Source: Chloroflexota bacterium
GTDB taxonomy: Bacteria > Chloroflexota > UBA6077 > JADZDV01
Assembly (NCBI GenBank): GCA_020850915.1
Contig: JADZDV010000110.1
Location: 1 to 8,811 of the forward strand
DNA length: 8,811 nt
Direction of reading: 5' to 3'
Shown: piece after piece, positions 1-6,340 of the stretch
How positions within the stretch are numbered: position 1 is the stretch's first letter
Layout of the letters: every line of letters begins with the position of its first letter
The notes under the pieces: generated by a model
What the model saw: the letters and a program-made list of their open reading frames with translations, nothing else
What the model was told of the DNA's origin: nothing
Databases searched by the model: none
Translations under genes and position numbers: made by a program

Positions 1-1903
1 CCACGATGAGCCCCGGCTCCGGGGTCGACGCTTCGAGGCGCGGCCGCACTGCCCGCAGGGAGGCCGCCTGGTTGACCAGCTCCGCGGCGCGCTGGCGGTC
101 GCCGCGGCTGGCCTGGGCCTCCCGCAGGAGACGCTCCATCTGGCGGCGGAGGTCTGCCAGCTCCTCGCGCGAGGTGTGCTCGGTCTCCTGCCAGAGACGC
201 TGGCGGTCGCGCTCGGCCTCTCGCTGCGCCTTGGCTAGCTCCGAGCGGAGTCGCGCCGCCACCTTCCGCTCGCGCTCGGCCTGCTGGCGAGCCTGCTCGG
301 TCGAGCGCCGCTCAGCCTGGAGGCTCGCCAGCAAGCGATCGGCCTCGACGTTCTGGGGATCGAGCGATGCTCTTGCCCGGTCGAGGATCGCCCGCGCGAC
401 GCCCAGCCGGCCGGCGATCTCCAGCGCGTTCGAGCGGCCCGCCTGGCCGACGAGCAGGTGGTAGGTCGGGCTCAAGGTCTCCGCGTCGAACTCGACCGAG
501 GCGTTCTCGATCCGGGGCGCGGCGTAGGCATACAGCTTGAGATCGGTGTAGTGGGTCGTGACCACGGCGAAGACCCGACGCTGGCGCAGGTGCTCCAGGA
601 TGGAGCGGGCCAGGGCCGAGCCCTCCTGCGGATCGGTGCCCGCGCCCAGTTCGTCCAGCAGGAGCAGGCTGCGATCGTCCGCGCCGCGCAGCATCTCTAC
701 GATGTGGGTGATGTGGCTGGAGAACGTGCTCAGGCTCTGCTCGATGCTCTGCTCATCGCCAATGTCGGCGTAGACGCTGCGAAACGGCCGCAGGCAGCTA
801 CCCGGCGCGGTCGGCAGATGCAGACCGACCTGCGCCATCAGCACGTGCAGGCCGATCGTCTTGAGCGCGACGGTCTTTCCACCGGTGTTCGGTCCGGTGA
901 TGACCAGCATGTCGAACGCGGAGCCCAGCTCGATGGTGAGCGGCACGGCGCCGGCGCCCAGCAGAGGATGGCGCGCCTCTTCGAGACGCAGGGCCGGCTC
1001 GTCCGGAGCGCGGGTCTCCCAGCCGGCGATCTCGGGTGGCTCGGCGCGCATGTCGTTGGCCAGCCGGGCCTTGGCGCGCTGGAGGTCGATCTCCGCCAGT
1101 GCCTCGACGGTGATGCCGAGTCCGACGGCGTCGTCCGCGACCTGACGAGAGAACTCGCGCAGGATGCGCTCGATCTCGTGCTCCTCTTCGAGCTGGAGGC
1201 CGCGCCAGCGGTTCGCCAGCTCCACTACCTCGAGCGGCTCGACGAAGATCGTGGCGCCGCTGGCCGATTGATCGTGGACGATGCCCCGAATGCGGCCGCG
1301 GCTCTCCGCCTTGACCGGCACCACGTAGCGGCCGTTCCGCTGTGTGACGATCGGCTCCTGCAGCGCGACGCGCGTGTCTGGCGAGCTGATGATCTCCTGG
1401 AGCCGTGCCAGGAGCCGCTCCTGGGAGATACGCAGCCCGACCCGAATCCGGCGCAGCTCCGCGCTGGCCGCGTCGAGCACCTCGCCGTTCTCTGAGATCG
1501 CCCCGCCAACCTGCTCCAGGAGCGGGCGGTGCTCGCCCAGGGCGTCGGCGATCGCCGCGAGGTGCGGAAACGACTCACGCAGGCGAAGGAGTGTCGAGCG
1601 CCAGAGGCGAGAGCAGCGGATGACGCCGGCGATCTCCAGCAGCTCCTCCGTCGATAGCATGCCGCCGAGCGACGCCCGCTCGACGTGTGGTCTGACGTCG
1701 CGCGCGCCGGCCATGCCCAGTGTCGGCTTGGCATCCGCGAGTCGACGGGCCTCGGTGGTCCGCGCCTGGCGCATTCTGACCAGCTCGACGTCGTCCGCCG
1801 GCTCCAGCATGGCAGCGAGCGCGCGGCTGGCCGAGAACGCGGTTCGCTGGGCGAGCTGGTCCAGGATCTTGTCGAGCTCGAGAACGTGGTTGGCGAAGGT
1901 CAC
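1..1903 (-). CDS. mutS2: MutS2 family ATPase, N-terminal 634 residues (3' end beyond left edge)
   Basis: MutS2 is a MutS paralogue without the mismatch-recognition domain. In Bacillus it senses collided ribosomes, and in other bacteria it limits recombination. The frame is open from a GTG at 1903 to the window edge. Visible motifs: an N-terminal segment (LELDKIL), Walker A GPNTGGKT at residues 337-344, STFSSH at 392-397, Walker B LLLLDELG at about 413-420, and TTHYTDLK from 449. From 479 comes the MutS2-typical PTYHLLVGQAGRSNALEI, then a Glu/Arg/Gln-rich probable coiled coil (about 515-610). The family is usually near 780 residues, so the C-terminal Smr nuclease domain must lie outside the window and cannot be confirmed. 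The GTG lies 27 bases after the pheT stop and in the same frame. It has no clear Shine-Dalgarno, so translation is probably coupled to pheT. No other start codon occurs between that stop and the GTG. Confidence 0.95.
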   Translation of the reverse strand, partial: MTFANHVLELDKILDQLAQRTAFSASRALAAMLEPADDVELVRMRQARTTEARRLADAKPTLGMAGARDVRPHVERASLGGMLSTEELLEIAGVIRCSRLWRSTLLRLRESFPHLAAIADALGEHRPLLEQVGGAISENGEVLDAASAELRRIRVGLRISQERLLARLQEIISSPDTRVALQEPIVTQRNGRYVVPVKAESRGRIRGIVHDQSASGATIFVEPLEVVELANRWRGLQLEEEHEIERILREFSRQVADDAVGLGITVEALAEIDLQRAKARLANDMRAEPPEIAGWETRAPDEPALRLEEARHPLLGAGAVPLTIELGSAFDMLVITGPNTGGKTVALKTIGLHVLMAQVGLHLPTAPGSCLRPFRSVYADIGDEQSIEQSLSTFSSHITHIVEMLRGADDRSLLLLDELGAGTDPQEGSALARSILEHLRQRRVFAVVTTHYTDLKLYAYAAPRIENASVEFDAETLSPTYHLLVGQAGRSNALEIAGRLGVARAILDRARASLDPQNVEADRLLASLQAERRSTEQARQQAERERKVAARLRSELAKAQREAERDRQRLWQETEHTSREELADLRRQMERLLREAQASRGDRQRAAELVNQAASLRAVRPRLEASTPEPGLIV

Positions 1904-1930
1904 GGCAGACGACGACGCGACAGCGGCGGC

Positions 1931-4366
1931 TTAGCCGCGGCGGACTCTGGCACCGAGTCGGCCGCCCAGCTCGGCTTCGATACGATCCACCGTTGTCCCC
2001 ACTTCCTCATCCGTTAACGTGTGGTCCGCTCGGAAGGATAGGGCAAAGGCGAGGCTCCGCTGGCCCTCTGGGATCGGTGCGCCGCGGTAGACGTCGAACA
2101 GCCGCGCCTCCGCCAGCAGCGGCGCGCCAGCTTCCATCAGCGCCGCGGCAACCTGCTCGTACGCAATCTCCTCCGCGACGACGAGCGCCAGATCCATCTT
2201 GAGGTCCGGCAGCTCAGGCAGGCTGGTCGAGACCAGACGATCGGACGCGAACGCTAGCAGCGGGCCCATCTCCAGCTCCGCCACGAACAGCGCCCCGGTC
2301 GGCACGTCGTACCGCTCGGCGATCCGGGGATGAAGCTGTCCCAGCACACCGAGCGACGTCGTCTCGCCATCCCGCTCCAGCTCCAGCCGGGCAGCCTGAC
2401 CCGGATGGAGGCTGGGATGCTCTGTCGGCTGGTACCGTGCACCATGGATGCCAAGCGCCTGGAGCAGCGCGTCCACCACGCCCTTCAGGTCGAAGAAGCT
2501 GTAGCGCTCCGGAGCAGACTGCCAGCTCCGCGGTGCGCGCGTGCCCGCCAGGCTGACTGCCAGTCGCGACTGCTCATCGGGCAGCGGCGCGAACGGCGGC
2601 AGATAGACGTGGGCCAGCTCGAAGAGGGCGACCCGCTCGCGCAGGCGAAGGTTCTTGCGGACAGCCTCGATCATGCTGCCGAGCAGCGACGTTCGCAGCG
2701 CGGACTGGTCGCTCGACATCGGGTTGAAGACGCGAGGCATCGTCGGCTGCTCGCCGGGCGCGGGCGGCCAGGCGGCGGCCACGTCGAGCTTCCGATCCTG
2801 GAACGGCTCGGCCAGCGAGTAGGTGATGATCTGCTGGAGACCAGCGTTGACGAGCGCCCGCCGCGCCAGCAGCTCCCCAGCGCGGCGTGGCTCAACCGTC
2901 GGCTCCGGAATGCGCCCCTCGAAGATCACTTCGGGAATGCTGTCGTACCCCTCGATGCGGGCGACCTCTTCGATCAGGTCGGCCTTCCGCTCCACGTCGC
3001 GGCGGTGGCCAGGCACGGTGACGCGCAGCGTCTCACCGCTCCGCTCCACGCCGAAGTCGAGCCGCTCCAGGACGGCGGAGATCTCGTCCAGGCTGAAGGT
3101 CCGCCCGAGCAGGCGCGCCACGTCCGCGACCGTCAGGTCGATGGTTGGCGGCTGCTCCGGCCGCGGATAGAGGTCGATCGCGCCGGCAGCGGGCCGGCCG
3201 TCGGCCAGCTCGACCAGCAGCTCCACCGCGCGGCAGGCGCTGGGAATCGTCAGCCCGGGGTCCAGCCCGCGCTCGAAGCGACGCGAGGCCTCGGTCTTGA
3301 GCTTAAGCTCCTGCGAGGCGCGGCGACTGGCCTTTCGATCGAAGTTGGCGGATTCCAGGACGATCGTGGACGTCTCCGGCCGCACCTCGCTGTCCAGCCC
3401 GCCCATCACGCCGGCCACGCCGACGGCGCGCTCGTGATCCGCGATCAGCAGCACGTCGGGACCGAAGGTACGCTCCTGGCCGTCCAGGGTCGTCATCTGC
3501 TCGCCGGTCTTCGCGCGGCGCACGACGATGCCGCCACGCACCAACTCGCGGTCGAAGGCGTGCATCGGCTGGCCGGTCTCGAGCATGACGTAGTTGGTGA
3601 TGTCCACCACATTGCTGATCGGACGTACACCGCAGAAGAAGAGCCGCCGCTGGAGCCACTGGGGCGACGGCCGCACCTGGAGCCCTTCGACCACCAGGGC
3701 GCTATAGCGCGGCGCCAGATCGTCGTCCTGAACGCGAATGTCGCACAGCTCCATCGCGGGTCGGCCGCCCACGGGCAGCGACCAGCGGAGCGGCCGCACG
3801 CGCCGGCCGGTCAGCGCGGCGATCTCGCGCGCCAGCCCGATCACCGACATGCAGTCCGGGCGGTTCGGCGTGATGTAGAAGTCAAAGACAACTTCGTTCA
3901 GATAATCTGCCAGCGGTACGCCGAGCGGCGCACCGGGCTCGAGGATGTAGATACCCGCGTCGTCCGCGGAGATGCCCAGCTCGTCGCCGGAGCAGACCAT
4001 GCCCTCCGACATCACGCCGCGCAGCTTGCGCGCGGTCACCTCGAGCCCCTCGGACGCCCGCTTGTTGGGCGGCAGCTTGCCGCCCGGCATCACCAGCGGG
4101 ACCACGTCGCCGGCCGTCAGGTTCTGGGCGCCGGTGACGATGGTCGAGGTAGTCTCGCCCCGGTTGACCCGGGCGATCCAGAGGTGATCAGAGTTCGGGT
4201 GGCGCGTCAGCTCCTCGATCCGCGCGATGACGACGTTCGTCCAGTCGGCGCCGATGACCTGGTAGCCCTCGCACTCCGTGCCGGCCATGGTCATCATGTG
4301 CGCCAGCTCTCCTGGCGAGCGGTCGACGTCCACGTAGTCCCGGAGCCAGCTCAAAGGCACTTTCAT
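1931..4366 (-). CDS. pheT: Phenylalanine--tRNA ligase beta subunit
   Basis: This is the beta subunit of the (alpha-beta)2 phenylalanyl-tRNA synthetase, a cytoplasmic enzyme that charges tRNA-Phe. At 811 residues it has normal full length and domain order. It starts MKVPLSWLRDYV. An EMAP/OB-like tRNA-binding domain covers about 40-150. The B3/B4 editing region (about 205-375) contains GVRPISNVVDITNYVML from 246 and GQPMHAFD. The B5 domain (about 405-478) ends with RRDVERKADLIEEVARIEGY. A catalytic-like core follows, then a C-terminal anticodon-binding FDX-ACB domain (about 716-811). The ATG overlaps the pheS stop as ATGA. A GGAG lies 8 bases upstream, inside the pheS tail, which supports this start and translational coupling. 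The FDX-ACB opening reads LPDLKMDLAL, where many family members have Arg-Arg-Asp; this looks like ordinary variation. Confidence 0.98.
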   Translation of the reverse strand: MKVPLSWLRDYVDVDRSPGELAHMMTMAGTECEGYQVIGADWTNVVIARIEELTRHPNSDHLWIARVNRGETTSTIVTGAQNLTAGDVVPLVMPGGKLPPNKRASEGLEVTARKLRGVMSEGMVCSGDELGISADDAGIYILEPGAPLGVPLADYLNEVVFDFYITPNRPDCMSVIGLAREIAALTGRRVRPLRWSLPVGGRPAMELCDIRVQDDDLAPRYSALVVEGLQVRPSPQWLQRRLFFCGVRPISNVVDITNYVMLETGQPMHAFDRELVRGGIVVRRAKTGEQMTTLDGQERTFGPDVLLIADHERAVGVAGVMGGLDSEVRPETSTIVLESANFDRKASRRASQELKLKTEASRRFERGLDPGLTIPSACRAVELLVELADGRPAAGAIDLYPRPEQPPTIDLTVADVARLLGRTFSLDEISAVLERLDFGVERSGETLRVTVPGHRRDVERKADLIEEVARIEGYDSIPEVIFEGRIPEPTVEPRRAGELLARRALVNAGLQQIITYSLAEPFQDRKLDVAAAWPPAPGEQPTMPRVFNPMSSDQSALRTSLLGSMIEAVRKNLRLRERVALFELAHVYLPPFAPLPDEQSRLAVSLAGTRAPRSWQSAPERYSFFDLKGVVDALLQALGIHGARYQPTEHPSLHPGQAARLELERDGETTSLGVLGQLHPRIAERYDVPTGALFVAELEMGPLLAFASDRLVSTSLPELPDLKMDLALVVAEEIAYEQVAAALMEAGAPLLAEARLFDVYRGAPIPEGQRSLAFALSFRADHTLTDEEVGTTVDRIEAELGGRLGARVRRG

Positions 4367-5412
4367 CGGAACTGCTCCAGGAAGCGCAGGTCGTTGCCCT
4401 GCTCACGTCCGTAGAAGTAGCGGATGTCCGGGATGCCGTACTTCAGCATGGCGATCCGCTCGGGACCCATGCCGAACGCCCAGCCGGTGTACCGCTCCGG
4501 GTCGTAGCCCACCATCTCGAGCACCCGCGGATGGACCATGCCGGCGCCCATGATCTCGATCCAGCCGCTGTGCTTGCAGACCCGGCAGCCGACGCCGTTG
4601 CAGATGTGGCAGGAGATCGACATGTCCACGCCGGGCTCGACGAACGGGAAGTAGTCGCAGCGGAAGCGCGTGCGGACGTCCGGGCGGAACATGGCCCGCG
4701 CGAACGCCCCGAGCGTTCCCTTCAGGTCCGCCATCGTCAACCCCTCGTCCACGGCAAGGCCCTCGATCTGATAGAACATCCACTCGTGCGTGGCGTCCTG
4801 CGCCTCGTAGCGATAGCACCGCCCGGGAACCACGACTCGCACCGGCGGCTGCTGCTGCTCCATCACCCGCGCCTGCATCGGCGAGGTATGGGTCCTGAGC
4901 AGCACCTCTGGCGGATTGACGTAGATGGTGTCCCACATATCCCGGGCCGGGTGGTCCTGGGGGATGTTGAGCGCGTGGAAGTTGTAGAAGTCCTTCTCGA
5001 CCTCCGGTCCTTCCACCACCTGGAAACCCATTCGACCGAAGAAGTCCAGGATCTGCTCGATCATGATCGTGGTCGGATGAAGCCGCCCCAGCGCCTGGGC
5101 GCGGCCGGGCATGGTGACGTCCACCCGCTCTGCCTGGAACGCCTTGTCGAGCGACGCCTGCTCTAGCCTGGCGCGACGGTCAGTATAGGCCGCCTCGAGC
5201 GCCGTCTTGGTCCGGTTGAACGCCTGGCCAACGGTCGGACGGTCGTCAGGCCTCACGGCGCCGAGGCCGCGCTGAAGCTGACGTAGCTCGCCCTTGGAGC
5301 CGAGCACTGCTACCCGCCACGTTTCGAGCCGGTCGAGGTCTCGGCTGCCGGCCAGGTCCGCCAGCGCGCGTTCACGCAGCGATTCCAGGTTCGCGATCAA
5401 GTCGTTCGTCAT
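4363..5412 (-). CDS. pheS: Phenylalanine--tRNA ligase alpha subunit
   Basis: This is the catalytic alpha subunit, a class II aminoacyl-tRNA synthetase that forms Phe-tRNA with PheT. With the ATG at 5412 it has 349 residues, normal for the family. An N-terminal coiled-coil arm (about 1-95, with LGSKGEL near 37) precedes motif 1 (GRLHPTTIMIEQILDFFGRMGF, from about 109). Motif 2 is GRCYRYE (197-203) followed by DATHEWMFYQIEG (206-218). Motif 3 is GWAFGMGPERIAMLKYGI (310-327). Four cysteines (268, 271, 276, 279) form a CxxC/CxxC pair that probably binds zinc, as in many non-proteobacterial PheS. A GTG at 5433 would add seven residues. The ATG is preferred because it has an AGGA four bases upstream and places the LGxKG motif where the family usually has it. 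It overlaps pheT by four bases. Confidence 0.96.
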   Translation of the reverse strand: MTNDLIANLESLRERALADLAGSRDLDRLETWRVAVLGSKGELRQLQRGLGAVRPDDRPTVGQAFNRTKTALEAAYTDRRARLEQASLDKAFQAERVDVTMPGRAQALGRLHPTTIMIEQILDFFGRMGFQVVEGPEVEKDFYNFHALNIPQDHPARDMWDTIYVNPPEVLLRTHTSPMQARVMEQQQPPVRVVVPGRCYRYEAQDATHEWMFYQIEGLAVDEGLTMADLKGTLGAFARAMFRPDVRTRFRCDYFPFVEPGVDMSISCHICNGVGCRVCKHSGWIEIMGAGMVHPRVLEMVGYDPERYTGWAFGMGPERIAMLKYGIPDIRYFYGREQGNDLRFLEQFR

Positions 5413-5417
5413 CGATT

Positions 5418-5471
5418 CCTGACCAGTTGTCACTCTGCCGCGGTCAGAACGATTCTACTGGCCCCTGACCA
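5418..5471 (-). promoter_or_regulatory. Candidate pheS leader with alternative pairings around the start site
   Basis: In the minus transcript, UGGUCAGG occurs twice (5471-5464 and 5425-5418), with CUGACC (5447-5442) between the copies. The middle element can pair with either copy. The 3' copy contains the AGG of the likely pheS Shine-Dalgarno, and its stem extends to about 8 bp with one G-U. Pairing with the 3' copy would mask the ribosome binding site, and pairing with the 5' copy would free it. The 5' copy follows the 5490-5518 hairpin by about 20 bases. This is inference from complementarity alone. It does not look like a T-box: the region is too short and lacks the conserved antiterminator sequence. 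Confidence 0.3.
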
Positions 5472-5489
5472 CAGGCCGCTGGGACGCAA

Positions 5490-5518
5490 ACGCGCCCTCG
5501 TCTGGGACGAAGGCGCGT
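5490..5518 (-). terminator. Hairpin between rplT and pheS, probable intrinsic terminator or attenuator
   Basis: Two 13-base arms (5490-5502 and 5506-5518) form a long GC-rich stem with a 3-base loop. The only non-Watson-Crick position (5497/5511) is a G-U pair in the minus transcript but a C-A mismatch in the plus transcript, so it fits minus-strand function. It begins 25 bases after the rplT stop. Only a short U run (UUU, then GCG) follows the stem, so termination may be partial and may set how much transcription continues into pheS. Confidence 0.6.
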
Positions 5519-5543
5519 CGGGTCAACGGATACTCGGTGCGGA

Positions 5544-5903
5544 TCAGGCGTTCGACGCGCTCGTCACCATCTGCGCCAGGCGCTCAAACTCGGTCGGGTT
5601 GTACACCGCCATGTCGGCGAGGATCTTGCGGTCGAGGGTGACGCCCCGCGACTGCAGCCCGTGGATGAACACGCTGTAGCTCAGGCCGTGCTGCCGCGCG
5701 GCGGCGTTGATGCGGGTGATCCAGAGGCGCCGCATGTCGCCCTTGCGCTTGCGGCGGTCGTTGTAGGCGTACTGCAGCGCATGCATGACCGCCTCGTTGG
5801 CGGTCTTGAACAGCCGGCTGCGCGCCCCACGATAGCCCTTGGCAAGGTCGAGGATCTTCTTGTGGCGGCGGTGCGCTGTGACGCCCCGCTTGATTCGGCT
5901 CAT
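5544..5903 (-). CDS. rplT: 50S ribosomal protein L20
   Basis: L20 is a primary 23S rRNA-binding protein needed early in 50S assembly. In several bacteria it also represses its own operon by binding the leader mRNA. The 119-residue product has the usual length and sequence: MSRIKRGVTAHRRHKKIL at the start, then AKGYRGARSRLFKTANEAVM, and RLWITRINAAARQHGLSYS in the core. The basic N-terminal extension and the globular C-terminal domain are both intact. The ATG at 5903 is preceded by GGAG at good spacing (8 bases). It lies 15 bases after the rpmI stop, so the two are almost certainly co-transcribed. A strong hairpin follows its stop, so pheST may be expressed partly apart from it. Confidence 0.98.
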   Translation of the reverse strand: MSRIKRGVTAHRRHKKILDLAKGYRGARSRLFKTANEAVMHALQYAYNDRRKRKGDMRRLWITRINAAARQHGLSYSVFIHGLQSRGVTLDRKILADMAVYNPTEFERLAQMVTSASNA

Positions 5904-5918
5904 CGGTCTGCTCCGCGG

Positions 5919-6119
5919 CTATTTCGCGTAAGGGAGGAGCCGCATCAGGCGCTTGCGATCCGCCTTGTCCACGACGAACATCTCGTCGTACTCGCGCTTT
6001 GTGCGGGCGGACTTGTTGCGGCGTAGATGGCTCTTGCCGTGGCGGGTGCGCATGAGCTTCCCACTTCCGGACAGCTGGAAGCGCCGCGCGGTCGCCTTGT
6101 GCGTCTTGAGCTTGGGCAT
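5919..6119 (-). CDS. rpmI: 50S ribosomal protein L35
   Basis: L35 is a small basic protein of the 50S subunit. The 66-residue product begins MPKLKTHKATARRFQLSGSG and continues with the Lys/Arg-rich body typical of the family (RTRHGKSHLRRNKS, then KRLMRLLPYAK). The frame is open upstream to 6182, but those residues do not match L35. MPKLKTHK is the family's canonical N terminus, and GAGG lies about six bases before the ATG at 6119. It is the first gene of the cluster; infC, its frequent upstream partner, is not found in the 220 bases upstream. Expression is probably driven by the promoter at 6221-6249. Confidence 0.97.
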   Translation of the reverse strand: MPKLKTHKATARRFQLSGSGKLMRTRHGKSHLRRNKSARTKREYDEMFVVDKADRKRLMRLLPYAK

Positions 6120-6170
6120 GACGTCCTCGGTCAGGAGTCGGGCGGTGCAATCAGGCATCGGCCTCGTCAC

Positions 6171-6205
6171 GAGAGCGCCCACGCGGACCGCGCCGCTCGG
6201 CTCTC
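6171..6205 (-). other. Hairpin in the rpmI leader
   Basis: In the minus transcript, GAGAGC (6205-6200) can pair with GCUCUC (6176-6171). Within that loop, CGCG and CGCG around GUC form a small inner stem. It lies in the roughly 95-base leader between the predicted transcription start and rpmI, where L20 autoregulatory RNA is found in some other bacteria. I see no specific match to a known L20 leader, and in such GC-rich DNA the pairing could be accidental. Confidence 0.25.
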
Positions 6206-6220
6206 ACCGCCACAGCGTCC

Positions 6221-6249
6221 ATTCTAGCATCTCCCGCGCACTGGCGCAA
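6221..6249 (-). promoter_or_regulatory. Sigma-70-type promoter for rpmI-rplT
   Basis: On the minus strand the -35 is TTGCGC (6249-6244) and the -10 is TAGAAT (6226-6221), separated by exactly 17 bases. TGC directly before the -10 gives an extended -10. The -10 matches the consensus at five of six positions in otherwise very GC-rich DNA. The expected start of transcription is near 6214, giving a leader of about 95 bases. It is the likely promoter of the translation cluster. Confidence 0.7.
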
Positions 6250-6340
6250 AAGAGGGTGGACGACACCATCTACTCTCCGGGCGAGTCGAGGGGCTGCGCC
6301 TCCGGGAGCGATCGCTCTTTGGTCTGCTCGGCTGGCCGGG

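Noticed and set aside
458..1495. A 345-codon plus-strand open frame opposite mutS2
   Set aside because: It is the antisense shadow of MutS2, whose Walker A, Walker B and signature motifs are all in the opposite frame. Nothing in its translation resembles a protein family.
2330..4414. A 694-codon open frame on the plus strand, opposite pheT and the end of pheS
   Set aside because: It mirrors pheT codon by codon on the other strand. Long antisense frames are common in GC-rich genes, and its translation is His/Arg/Gln-rich with no recognisable domain. PheT is unmistakable.
4366..5433. pheS starting at the GTG at 5433
   Set aside because: It has no ribosome binding site and adds residues that the family lacks. 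The ATG at 5412 has AGGA upstream. The longer form remains possible.
5434..5543. T-box riboswitch for pheS
   Set aside because: The spacer is about 110 bases, too short for a full T-box. The conserved antiterminator sequence is absent; an ACCGCGG is present but without its flanking bases.
6151..6207. An 18-codon Arg-rich ORF (GTG start) in the rpmI leader, possible leader peptide
   Set aside because: There is no Shine-Dalgarno, it overlaps the leader hairpin, and Arg codons are frequent by chance at this GC content. Nothing links arginine to these genes.
6306..6317. 12-bp palindrome GAGCGATCGCTC downstream of the transpeptidase gene
   Set aside because: It resembles the HIP1-type octamer GCGATCGC but occurs once here and has no U run on the strand that would terminate the transpeptidase transcript. 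One such palindrome is expected by chance.
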